Origin: an uncultured Bacteroidales bacterium
GTDB lineage: Bacteria > Bacteroidota > Bacteroidia > Bacteroidales > Muribaculaceae
Direction: 5' to 3'
Assembly: GCA_949123685.1 (NCBI GenBank)
Contig: CASBHZ010000086.1
Coordinates: 1-12,450, forward strand
Length of the DNA: 12,450 bases
Shown: one piece after another, positions 1 through 6,854 of the stretch
Numbering within the stretch: position 1 is the first letter of the stretch
Layout of the letters: the number at the start of each line of letters is the position of its first letter
Position numbers and translations under genes: made by a program
The notes under the pieces: generated by a model
What the model was told of the DNA's origin: nothing
Database searches by the model: none
Seen by the model: the letters and a program-made list of their open reading frames with translations, nothing else

Positions 1-45
1 GATACTATCGCGTGACTGGAGTTCAGACGTGTGCTCTTCCGATCT
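1..45 (+). other. Untrimmed Illumina P7/TruSeq adapter (artifact)
   Basis: This stretch is sequencing-library adapter, not genome. Bases 12-45 match the 34-base TruSeq read-2 adapter, which begins GTGACTGGAGTTCAG and ends GCTCTTCCGATCT. Bases 1-3 (GAT) fit the end of the P7 flow-cell primer, and bases 4-11 (ACTATCGC) sit exactly where the 8-base i7 index belongs. Insert DNA therefore starts at 46. Its translation gives the peptides TGVQTCALPI and CSSDL, well-known adapter contaminants in protein databases. The likely origin is read-through of a short insert that was assembled into the contig end. Confidence 0.97.
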
Positions 46-46
46 G

Positions 47-997
47 GATATTCAGAGTGGTGATTTCCCCACAGTTGCTTCTCCGAATCCTGAAAATCCG
101 GAGGCGATGGAGATGGGTATCGCCAAGGCTAAGGAAGTTGGCGCGAGTCTGGTTCTTGCTTCCGATCCTGACGCAGACCGTATCGGTCTTGTTGTTCGCG
201 ATAAGAAAGGAGACTATCAACTTGTAAACGGCAATCAGATAGTTATGCTTCTTCTTTATTACGCTATCACCCAGAATGTAGAGAAGAAACTGCTTAAAGG
301 CAACGAATATTGTGTCAAGACCATAGTTACCACTGAAACAATCAAACGTATAGCTGATGCCAACGGCATAAAGTGCTTCGACTGTTATACCGGTTTCAAA
401 TGGATTGCAGATGTTATGCGCAATATGGAGTCTACCGGCAGGTATATAGGTGGTGGGGAGGAAAGCTACGGCTTCCTTGCCGAGACTTTCGTAAGGGATA
501 AAGACTCAATCTCGGCTAATTCCCTTATTTCTGAAGCTGCTGCATGGGCTGCCGACAAAGGTATGAATCTCTATGAACTGCTTGTAGATATATATGCAAC
601 TTATGGTTTCTCACGTGAAAGAGGCGTTAGTGTTGTCCGTCCCGGCAAGAGCGGTGCCGAAGAGATAGTTGCCATGATGAAGGGATTCCGTGAAAATCCT
701 CCCAAGGAGCTTGCCGGTAGTCCGATAGTGACTGTCAAGGATTATTCAGATCTTAATTGCCGTGACCTTAAGACAGGTGAGGTTACCAAACTTGATTTCC
801 CGACCACGTCAAACGTGCTTCAGTTCTTCACGGAGGCTGGTGATAAAGTTTCAATACGTCCTTCCGGCACGGAGCCTAAGATCAAGTTCTATGTTGAAGT
901 CCGTGAAGATATGAAGAACAAGGAGGATTATGAGGCTACAGTGAAGAAGGCGGAGGAACATATCGATCAAGTGCTTCGCGATCTTAAAGTCATGTAA
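47..997 (+). CDS. Phospho-sugar mutase (phosphoglucomutase/phosphomannomutase), 5'-truncated
   Basis: This is the C-terminal 316 residues of an alpha-D-phosphohexomutase, a cytoplasmic enzyme that moves phosphate between C1 and C6 of a hexose (glucose or mannose type), feeding glycolysis and glycan precursor synthesis. Counting from the first genomic codon at 47, the metal-binding loop DPDADRIG is at 40-47, the sugar-specificity loop GEESYGF at 137-143, and the C-terminal phosphate-binding loop RPSGTEPK at 271-278. The N-terminal domain with the phosphorylated serine is missing because the contig ends here. Bacteroidales homologues are about 580 residues, so roughly 265 residues are lost. Any start codon called upstream of 47 lies in adapter. 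Substrate preference cannot be decided from this fragment. A hairpin follows the stop codon. Confidence 0.93.
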   Translation, partial: DIQSGDFPTVASPNPENPEAMEMGIAKAKEVGASLVLASDPDADRIGLVVRDKKGDYQLVNGNQIVMLLLYYAITQNVEKKLLKGNEYCVKTIVTTETIKRIADANGIKCFDCYTGFKWIADVMRNMESTGRYIGGGEESYGFLAETFVRDKDSISANSLISEAAAWAADKGMNLYELLVDIYATYGFSRERGVSVVRPGKSGAEEIVAMMKGFRENPPKELAGSPIVTVKDYSDLNCRDLKTGEVTKLDFPTTSNVLQFFTEAGDKVSIRPSGTEPKIKFYVEVREDMKNKEDYEATVKKAEEHIDQVLRDLKVM

Positions 998-1066
998 TCT
1001 ATTGAGATTCCAATGAAATATAGACGGCTTTTTTGATTCTCAAGATTAGCTGTGTCAGATAAGTAA

Positions 1067-1116
1067 GCTTCGGCATTGCTGTGGATTATATCCCGGCAAT
1101 GCCGAAGCCTTGTTTC
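1067..1116 (+). terminator. Hairpin downstream of the mutase, probable terminator
   Basis: The arms GCTTCGGCATTGC (1067-1079) and GCAATGCCGAAGC (1096-1108) are perfectly complementary over 13 bp, with a 16-base loop that a T-G pair can shorten to 14. CTTGTTT follows, only a weak T-tract. It lies 70 bases after the mutase stop and before the DUF3943 gene, so it probably ends mutase transcription, perhaps with help from Rho. The rest of the 998-1177 gap holds no further gene and no convincing TTTG/TAnnTTTG promoter. Confidence 0.6.
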
Positions 1117-1177
1117 AACCATGGTATAGACAATCGTGTTATATAGCAAAGAAGAAGCTTTGTTAATAATCATTGTT

Positions 1178-2683
1178 TTGAAAAGGATTGATAATATATT
1201 GTTTTGTGCAGTGGTAGCTGCTTTGCTTTCGCTGTTAACGGTTTATCCAGGAAAGGTCAGTGCCCAGATGCCTATCAAATATAACATGGTGACCCAGGTT
1301 ATGCCCGATTCTGTAGACTTGGCTTATTATGGGAAGAAAAACTTTTGGCGTGCGAGTGCCGAGGTCATAGGCTTCAATACCGGGCTGTGGGCATTTGACC
1401 GTTATGTTCAGCGTGGCGACTGGGCTTATATAAGTTTCAATACTATAAAAGAGAATTTCAAACACGGTTTTATATGGGATAATGATCAGCTCGGAACGAA
1501 TACATTCCTGCATCCCTATAACGGAAGTCTCTATTATGCCGCCGGCAGGTCAAATGGCTTTAATTTCTGGCAGTCGGAGATGTTTGCAATTGCAGGCAGC
1601 GCCTTATGGGAACTGTTTATGGAATGTGAGTATCCTTCTACAAATGATGTTATAGCCACACCTATCGGAGGTGCCGTATTGGGAGAAACACTTTTTCGAG
1701 CTTCTGATGCCGTGCTTGATGACAGGTCCGTAGGACTTGAACGTTTTGAGCGGGAGTTCGCAGCATTCGTGTTATCGCCAATAAGGGGTATAAACAGGAT
1801 AGTGACAGGTCAGGCATGGAAAAGGAGGGCAACGACAGGGCGAATGTTCGGGACTCCGAACATTTTCATGCAGGTGTCAACCGGTCTTAAGTCCATGACA
1901 TTTCAAGGAAGGATGCGCAGTCCCTATGTAGGGGCATCTGTTCTTCTTGATTTTGAATATGGCGACAGATTTGAAGCAAAATCAACCAAGCCATATGATT
2001 ATTTTACGGTCAGAGCGGAATTGCAAGGTATGAAATATCAGCCAGTATTGTCGCAGCTCAACATAAAAGGGCGTTTGCTTTCGAGGGAGGTTCTTGATCA
2101 TAAAGATTCATCAGGAAGTATCGGTCTATATCAGCATTTTGATTTTTACGACAGCGACACGATTACCAACATAGACAAAGTCCCTTATAAACTCGGAGTC
2201 CCGACAAGCATAGGCGCCGGTTTCTTGTTTCGGGATGTGGAAAGAAAAAGGTATATATTTGACTGTTATGCCCATGCAAATGTGATAATACTCGGCTCCA
2301 TACTCAGTGACCACTATTGGACAGACGAACGGAATTATAATTTTGCGTCCGGATTCTCATTGAAGGGTGGTGCAAACATTACATGGGCGCGTAAAAAGGC
2401 ATCGCTATCTGTTAGCCATGAATATTACCGGCTATTCACTTGGAAAGGATATAAAGAAGGCACAAATCTTGAGGAAGTGGATTTTCGCACGCTTAATGTA
2501 ATGGGAGATAAATCCGTGGCTTCTTTCAACGTGACAGAAGTCAGGTTTGACTATCAGTTGTGGAAAAAACTTTATGGGACATTGCTGTTTTCCAACAAAG
2601 TGAGATCTACGCATTATCGCGATTGGCCCGACAGGGTGTCTTCCACTATGTCTTTGTCGGCATTGCTTACATATAAGTTCTGA
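1178..2683 (+). CDS. DUF3943 domain protein, secreted, probably outer-membrane
   Basis: I recognise this as a DUF3943 protein, a family of unknown function common in Bacteroidetes. No ATG is available near the 5' end. I chose TTG 1178 because it gives a clean signal peptide: a KR start, a hydrophobic core at about residues 7-23 and a VSA|Q cleavage site after residue 29. GTG 1136 would add 14 residues. The conserved core runs from HPYNGSLYY (112-120) to the DD at about 181, rich in Gly, Asn and aromatic residues. The C-terminal half alternates polar and aromatic residues in beta-strand fashion and the protein ends in Phe (TYKF), as in outer-membrane beta-barrels. Export is well supported; the barrel is inferred and the biochemical role is unknown. 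The flanking hairpin and the downstream promoter suggest a single-gene unit. Confidence 0.82.
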   Translation: MKRIDNILFCAVVAALLSLLTVYPGKVSAQMPIKYNMVTQVMPDSVDLAYYGKKNFWRASAEVIGFNTGLWAFDRYVQRGDWAYISFNTIKENFKHGFIWDNDQLGTNTFLHPYNGSLYYAAGRSNGFNFWQSEMFAIAGSALWELFMECEYPSTNDVIATPIGGAVLGETLFRASDAVLDDRSVGLERFEREFAAFVLSPIRGINRIVTGQAWKRRATTGRMFGTPNIFMQVSTGLKSMTFQGRMRSPYVGASVLLDFEYGDRFEAKSTKPYDYFTVRAELQGMKYQPVLSQLNIKGRLLSREVLDHKDSSGSIGLYQHFDFYDSDTITNIDKVPYKLGVPTSIGAGFLFRDVERKRYIFDCYAHANVIILGSILSDHYWTDERNYNFASGFSLKGGANITWARKKASLSVSHEYYRLFTWKGYKEGTNLEEVDFRTLNVMGDKSVASFNVTEVRFDYQLWKKLYGTLLFSNKVRSTHYRDWPDRVSSTMSLSALLTYKF

Positions 2684-2753
2684 TGCCAAATATACTCTAA
2701 ATAGATTCTAAATATAGATTAAAAGATTCAAAAACGATTTAAAGGCTTCAAGT

Positions 2754-2784
2754 TTTGAGATTTGAGAATAAAAATGTAAATTTG
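2754..2784 (+). promoter_or_regulatory. Bacteroidetes-type promoter for yicC cluster
   Basis: TTTG at 2754-2757 is followed after 19 bases by TAAATTTG at 2777-2784, a full match to the Bacteroidetes primary sigma factor pattern (-33 TTTG, -7 TAnnTTTG). The expected transcription start is around 2790, giving a leader of about 65 bases before the yicC ATG. The upstream region from 2690 is very AT-rich with repeated AGATT words, which may act as an UP-like element. This is the likely start of the yicC-gmk-nadD transcript. Confidence 0.75.
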
Positions 2785-2785
2785 T

Positions 2786-2823
2786 AAATGATAAGTGCCC
2801 GTTTTCAGGATTACTTGTCATTT
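2786..2823 (+). promoter_or_regulatory. Inverted repeat at yicC transcription start
   Basis: AAATGATAAGT (2786-2796) pairs with ACTTGTCATTT (2813-2823) over 11 bp with one G-U pair, around a 16-base loop. It starts two bases after the -7 box, so it spans the predicted transcription start and would form a 5'-terminal hairpin in the mRNA. It could be an operator, an mRNA-stabilising stem or chance in AT-rich DNA; the sequence does not decide between these. Confidence 0.4.
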
Positions 2824-2857
2824 TACCATAAAAGATTCTTAAATCAGCCATTCAGAT

Positions 2858-3742
2858 ATGATACAGTCAATGACCGGTTTTGGCCGGGGTTGTGCATCCT
2901 CCTCCTCAAAGAAGATAACTGTGGAATTGAAGTCGCTTAACAGCAAGCAGTTTGATCTTTCTGTAAGAATACCCGGTTTCTTTCGGGAGTATGAGATTGA
3001 GACCCGCAATTTAGTTGCTGCGAGCCTTGAACGCGGCAAGGTGGAGATGACAGTGTCGGTTGAAAATCTGGCAACAGAAGCTACAGCGTCTGTGAATGTT
3101 CCGCTGCTGGATGTGTATAAGAAGCAATTTGAAGCGCTGGGCAATACACTGGGTTTGCCGGAGCCGGCTGATTGGTATTCCCTATTGATGAGGATGCCTG
3201 ATTCGATGAAGACAGAGAATGTTTCTGCCGATGAGGAAGACCGCAAGGCTCTTGAAGAGGCTTCACGTCAGGCTGTGGAGCATCTTCGTGAGTTTCGGGA
3301 GCAGGAAGGTCGTAAGCTCTATGACTTCTTTATAAACAAGATAGAAATTATCGGGAATCTGCTTGAACAGGTGGAACCCTTCGAAGCTGAACGTGTCCCC
3401 AAGATCAAGGCTCGTCTTGAAGAGCAACTCGGCAGATTATCTTCTATTGAATATGACGCAGGCAGACTTGAACAAGAAATGATTTTCTATATAGAAAAGC
3501 TTGATATAAACGAAGAGAAACTTCGGTTGCGTGCCCATTTGAATTACTTTGTCGAGACTCTTGGTGGTGTAGATTTCCCAACTGAAGGACAGGGCAAGAA
3601 GCTCGGTTTTATAGCTCAGGAGATGGGGCGGGAGATCAATACGCTCGGTTCGAAGTCGAACCACGCGGAGATGCAAAAGATTGTGGTGAAAATGAAAGAC
3701 AATCTTGAGCAGATAAAGGAGCAGGTGCTAAATGTGTTATGA
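2858..3742 (+). CDS. yicC: YicC/YloC family endoribonuclease
   Basis: This 294-residue protein belongs to the YicC/YloC family, cytoplasmic endoribonucleases linked to RNA decay in other bacteria. The ATG at 2858 gives the family's canonical N-terminus, MIQSMTGFGR, which fixes the start. The N-terminal YicC-like region covers about residues 1-155 and includes ELKSLNSKQFDLSVRIP. The charged, helical C-terminal domain (DUF1732) covers about 210-294, with the conserved stretch GKKLGFIAQEMGREINTLGSK. Length is normal for the family. It is first in the cluster, behind the promoter at 2754-2784, with gmk starting 23 bases after its stop; a yicC-gmk pairing is common in many bacteria. RNA substrates in this organism are unknown. 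Confidence 0.93.
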   Translation: MIQSMTGFGRGCASSSSKKITVELKSLNSKQFDLSVRIPGFFREYEIETRNLVAASLERGKVEMTVSVENLATEATASVNVPLLDVYKKQFEALGNTLGLPEPADWYSLLMRMPDSMKTENVSADEEDRKALEEASRQAVEHLREFREQEGRKLYDFFINKIEIIGNLLEQVEPFEAERVPKIKARLEEQLGRLSSIEYDAGRLEQEMIFYIEKLDINEEKLRLRAHLNYFVETLGGVDFPTEGQGKKLGFIAQEMGREINTLGSKSNHAEMQKIVVKMKDNLEQIKEQVLNVL

Positions 3743-3765
3743 TACGGTTTTAGGATTTGTATGTT

Positions 3766-4335
3766 ATGAAGAAAGGAAAGATCATAATTCTGTCGGCTCC
3801 TTCCGGCACCGGAAAATCTACCATCATATCCAGGCTAATGCAGAAACCGGAGTTGAAACTCGGGTTCTCAGTGTCTGCTACAAGCCGTTTGCCACGGGGT
3901 GAGGAACGTCATGGCTGCGAATATTATTTCCTGACTCAGGAAGAATTTAAGATAAAAGCCGATAACGGTGAGTTTGTTGAATGGGAAGAGGTGTATAAGG
4001 GCACATGTTATGGCACTTTAGCATCGGAGGTGGATCGTGTTACGGATTCCGGCAACAACCTGATAATGGATATAGACGTAAAAGGTGCCCTAAACGTGAA
4101 AAAACGTTATGGGGCAGAAGCTTTGTCTATATTTATCCTTCCTCCTTCCCTCGCGGAACTTGAGCACCGTTTACGTTCACGTTCCACGGATTCGGAGGAG
4201 TCTATAACCAAGCGTCTGTCGAAAGCGGAATATGAGATAGGTTATGCCGATAGTTTTGATCATCGGGTTATTAACGATGATTTGGATGTGGCGGCAACTG
4301 AGGTTGAAACTCTCATAAAAGATTTTATCAAATAA
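3766..4335 (+). CDS. gmk: Guanylate kinase
   Basis: Guanylate kinase transfers phosphate from ATP to GMP, giving GDP for GTP, dGTP and (p)ppGpp pools in the cytoplasm. From ATG 3766 it is 189 residues, close to the usual 190-210. The P-loop APSGTGKST is at residues 11-19, followed by the GMP-binding stretch SATSRLPRGEERHGCEYYF and DIDVKGALNVK, which contains the second nucleotide-binding region. The frame is open back to TTG 3757, but ATG 3766 gives the standard MKKGKIIILSAPSG start. The stop codon overlaps the nadD ATG by one base (TAATG), so the two genes are probably translationally coupled. Confidence 0.97.
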   Translation: MKKGKIIILSAPSGTGKSTIISRLMQKPELKLGFSVSATSRLPRGEERHGCEYYFLTQEEFKIKADNGEFVEWEEVYKGTCYGTLASEVDRVTDSGNNLIMDIDVKGALNVKKRYGAEALSIFILPPSLAELEHRLRSRSTDSEESITKRLSKAEYEIGYADSFDHRVINDDLDVAATEVETLIKDFIK

Positions 4336-4919
4336 TGCGAATCGGAATTTTCAGCGGTAGCTTCGATCCGGTCCATACCGGGCATGCCATGATAGCGAAT
4401 TATGCTTCACAATGGTCAGACCTTGATGAGGTTTGGATTGTTGTGAGTCCGCTGAATCCTCTGAAAAAGGGAAGTCATCCGGCACCTGATTCCGACAGGC
4501 TGGCAATGGCTTCGCTTGTTGCCGCGAAATGCGATGGCGTGAGGGTGTCTGATTTCGAGTTTTCGTTACCGATTCCTTCATATACCTACAATACGCTCGT
4601 GTGTCTGCGTGAACGTTTCCCGGAGCATGAGTTTTCCCTGATCATAGGCTCCGACAATTGGTTGCAATTCGATAAGTGGCGAGATTCGGAAAAAATTGTC
4701 AGAGACTTTTCAATATACATATATCCCCGACCCGGATATGATATTTGCAAGGAAGACATGCCATCGGGTGTAACAGTTATGGATGCTGCTCCTCGGGCTT
4801 TGATTTCATCATCGTTTGTAAGGGATTCAGTTAAAGAAGGAAAAAATCTCAACTATTTTCTTCCAGGAGAGGTTTTTGATTATATATTGAAACATAGGCT
4901 TTATTTAAATGAAAGATGA
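4335..4919 (+). CDS. nadD: Nicotinate-nucleotide adenylyltransferase
   Basis: NadD adenylylates nicotinate mononucleotide with ATP to give deamido-NAD, a central step of NAD synthesis. The 194-residue sequence starts with the nucleotidyltransferase signature GSFDPVHTGH (residues 8-17), whose HxGH motif binds ATP phosphates. SPLNPLKK, IIGSDNW and the C-terminal ISSSFVRDSV (the family's ISST/S-x-[IV]R motif) are also present, and length is normal. It overlaps gmk by one base and the next gene by 11 bases, indicating one polycistronic mRNA. The yicC-gmk-nadD order is familiar in Bacteroidales. No domain is missing. Confidence 0.96.
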   Translation: MRIGIFSGSFDPVHTGHAMIANYASQWSDLDEVWIVVSPLNPLKKGSHPAPDSDRLAMASLVAAKCDGVRVSDFEFSLPIPSYTYNTLVCLRERFPEHEFSLIIGSDNWLQFDKWRDSEKIVRDFSIYIYPRPGYDICKEDMPSGVTVMDAAPRALISSSFVRDSVKEGKNLNYFLPGEVFDYILKHRLYLNER

Positions 4920-5427
4920 AGAATTGCGGTCAAGACTTATGTCAATAACCGCGCTTGCTGCAGACTATTGTTCATCCCTGGAAAATTGCAGGGATATCGA
5001 ACGGGATGATTTTGTCAAGGATATGCTCAGAACTCTCCCGCGCATCTATTGCGAGTTTTCCGAACTTGACATGGATGATGTTGCCGGAGCCTCGGAGTTT
5101 GAATATTTCCCCACATATGTAGATGAGGATTACTATGACAGCGTGAGACGCAATGCAGAAGCTGTTTTTGGAGAAGACGACATATTTCTGGAAACATTCG
5201 AAGAGGACATGAAGTATAGTGACACTCCGATAGCGGCGTCCGTTTCTGAATCTTTAGCCGATATTTTCCAACCTTTATATAATTTTATATCTGTTGTAAA
5301 AGATTCAGAGGGCGAGAATGCTCCCGGTGCATTTCGGGAATGCAAGGAGAATTTTGAGGCATATTGGTCGCAGACTCTCTGCAATGTAATGAGGGCGCTT
5401 AATAATTTAAGATATAAGCCTTCTTGA
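4909..5427 (+). CDS. Acidic small protein, probable DUF5063 family
   Basis: This 172-residue cytoplasmic protein resembles the DUF5063 proteins of Bacteroidetes, whose function is unknown; the assignment is from remembered similarity and is moderately sure. It has no signal peptide, no membrane segment and no cysteine cluster. It is strongly acidic, with Asp/Glu-rich stretches near residues 23-30, 49-60 and 70-100, and looks mostly helical. A SLADIFQPLYNFISVVKD segment (about 115-132) and an EAYWSQTLCNVMRALNNLRY end stand out. The ATG lies 11 bases inside the end of nadD, so expression is probably coupled to nadD. The M18 peptidase follows after 25 bases. Position alone does not imply a role in NAD metabolism. 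Confidence 0.72.
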   Translation: MKDEELRSRLMSITALAADYCSSLENCRDIERDDFVKDMLRTLPRIYCEFSELDMDDVAGASEFEYFPTYVDEDYYDSVRRNAEAVFGEDDIFLETFEEDMKYSDTPIAASVSESLADIFQPLYNFISVVKDSEGENAPGAFRECKENFEAYWSQTLCNVMRALNNLRYKPS

Positions 5428-5452
5428 AGTTAATTAGTAAAAAATACAAAAG

Positions 5453-6754
5453 ATGATAAGGAGACTTTTAAGCTGGCTCGATGAGGGCACGTGCAATTTT
5501 ATGGCTGTAGCTGCCATCGAACGAGAACTGATATCTTCCGGATTCCGCGAACTCCGTCAGGAGGATCGGTGGGAAATCAAACGCGGAGGCAAATATTTCC
5601 TGAAGAAAAATGACAGTGCTATTTTCGCGTTTATAATAGGAGAGGGGAATATGTGTGAAGAGGGCTTTCATATCATTTCCGCGCATAGCGACAGCCCTTG
5701 TTTTAAGATAAAGCCGAATGCCGAGATCTATGGAGAAGGTGGAGTTGTGTCTCTGAATGTCGAGAAATATGGTGGAGGCATATTATACACCTGGTTTGAT
5801 CGACCACTTTCTATTTCCGGACGTGTCATGGTGAAAGGTGATGATGCGTTGCATCCTCGTACCATGCTTGTAGACTTGAAGAAGCCGGTGGCAACTATCC
5901 CTCATTTAGCTATACATTTTAATCGCGGTGTTAATGAGGGTAATCCGCTTTCCGTCCAGAAAGACATGAAGCCCGTAGTAGGATATTTTTCAAAAGAAAA
6001 GATTGAGGCTTTCAAACGGAATGGAGGCGTGGTGAAATGTATGTTGGCGGAGAATTTAGGAATTTCTACTGATGATATTCTTGAATATGAGCTATGCCTT
6101 TATCCATTTGAAAAATCATCGCTTGCCGGCATGTCAAATGAATATTTACAATCGGCAAGAATTGACGACCTCTCAATGGCGTTTGCAGGTCTGGAAGCAT
6201 TGCTTTCCGCGCCAGAGAAGTGTGCGGCTACGCGAGTGCTGGCAATATTTGACAATGAGGAGACCGGCTCCGGCACTAAGCAAGGAGCCGCATCTCCGGT
6301 GCTGCGCGACTCGATGGACAGGATTGTCAGGATTGTGGAAGGAGACGATGCCCAGAATACATATATGGCACTGGCAAATTCATTCATGATTTCTGCAGAT
6401 GATGCTCATGCATGGCATCCTAACTATAATGAAAAATATGATCCTACGAATCATCCCGTCATCGGGGGCGGTCCGGTTATAAAGATAAATGCCAACTGCA
6501 AATATATGACTGACGCCAATGGAGCGGCTGTATTCGCTCAGTTATGTCGTGAAGCCGGGGTCAACTGTCAGTATTTCGTGAATCATGCGGACGTTGCCGG
6601 GGGGTCGACTCTTGGCAACATATCTTCGGCTCAATTCGATATACGAGGTGTCGACATGGGCAACGCGATATGGGCTATGCATTCGGCGCGGGAGACAGCA
6701 GGAGTGTCCGATCATGTGGACGCGGTTAAAGTCTTCACTAAGTTCTATTCTTAG
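5453..6754 (+). CDS. M18 family aspartyl aminopeptidase
   Basis: This is a 433-residue M18 metallo-aminopeptidase, a cytoplasmic enzyme with two bound metal ions that removes N-terminal residues, typically Asp or Glu, from peptides. The family forms large tetrahedral dodecamers. Visible motifs are SAHSDSP (H78, D80), RIDDLSM (D238/D239), DNEETGSGTKQGA (E269 as likely general base, E270 as ligand), SADDAHAWHPN (D316) and MHSARE (H410), which together supply the expected metal ligands. Length is normal. The leader is A-rich without Shine-Dalgarno, and the start follows DUF5063 by 25 bases, so it probably shares the upstream transcript. It could recycle the short peptides released by ClpXP encoded just downstream; that link is inferred. 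Exact substrate specificity is not readable. Confidence 0.94.
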   Translation: MIRRLLSWLDEGTCNFMAVAAIERELISSGFRELRQEDRWEIKRGGKYFLKKNDSAIFAFIIGEGNMCEEGFHIISAHSDSPCFKIKPNAEIYGEGGVVSLNVEKYGGGILYTWFDRPLSISGRVMVKGDDALHPRTMLVDLKKPVATIPHLAIHFNRGVNEGNPLSVQKDMKPVVGYFSKEKIEAFKRNGGVVKCMLAENLGISTDDILEYELCLYPFEKSSLAGMSNEYLQSARIDDLSMAFAGLEALLSAPEKCAATRVLAIFDNEETGSGTKQGAASPVLRDSMDRIVRIVEGDDAQNTYMALANSFMISADDAHAWHPNYNEKYDPTNHPVIGGGPVIKINANCKYMTDANGAAVFAQLCREAGVNCQYFVNHADVAGGSTLGNISSAQFDIRGVDMGNAIWAMHSARETAGVSDHVDAVKVFTKFYS

Positions 6755-6774
6755 ATGTGCTTTCCTTGCACTTA

Positions 6775-6806
6775 TTTGCATAGCAACATTTATTTTTATA
6801 ATTTTG
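6775..6806 (+). promoter_or_regulatory. Bacteroidetes-type promoter for tig
   Basis: TTTG at 6775-6778 and TAATTTTG at 6799-6806 are separated by 20 bases, matching the -33/-7 pattern of Bacteroidetes promoters. Transcription should start near 6813, giving a leader of about 40 bases before the tig ATG. It lies in the 100-base gap after the aminopeptidase stop, where I see no strong terminator, so readthrough from upstream is also possible. Confidence 0.75.
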
Positions 6807-6854
6807 CATCTTGAATTGAATAATTTGGAAAAAGTTTAATAATATATTTAGGAA

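Noticed and set aside
1022..1036. T-run (GGCTTTTTT) as the mutase terminator
   Set aside because: No stable stem precedes the T-run; the hairpin at 1067-1108 is a better candidate.
6072..6389. 105-residue forward frame inside the M18 peptidase
   Set aside because: It is out of frame with the intact peptidase, whose metal-ligand motifs run through this stretch; no frameshift is needed.
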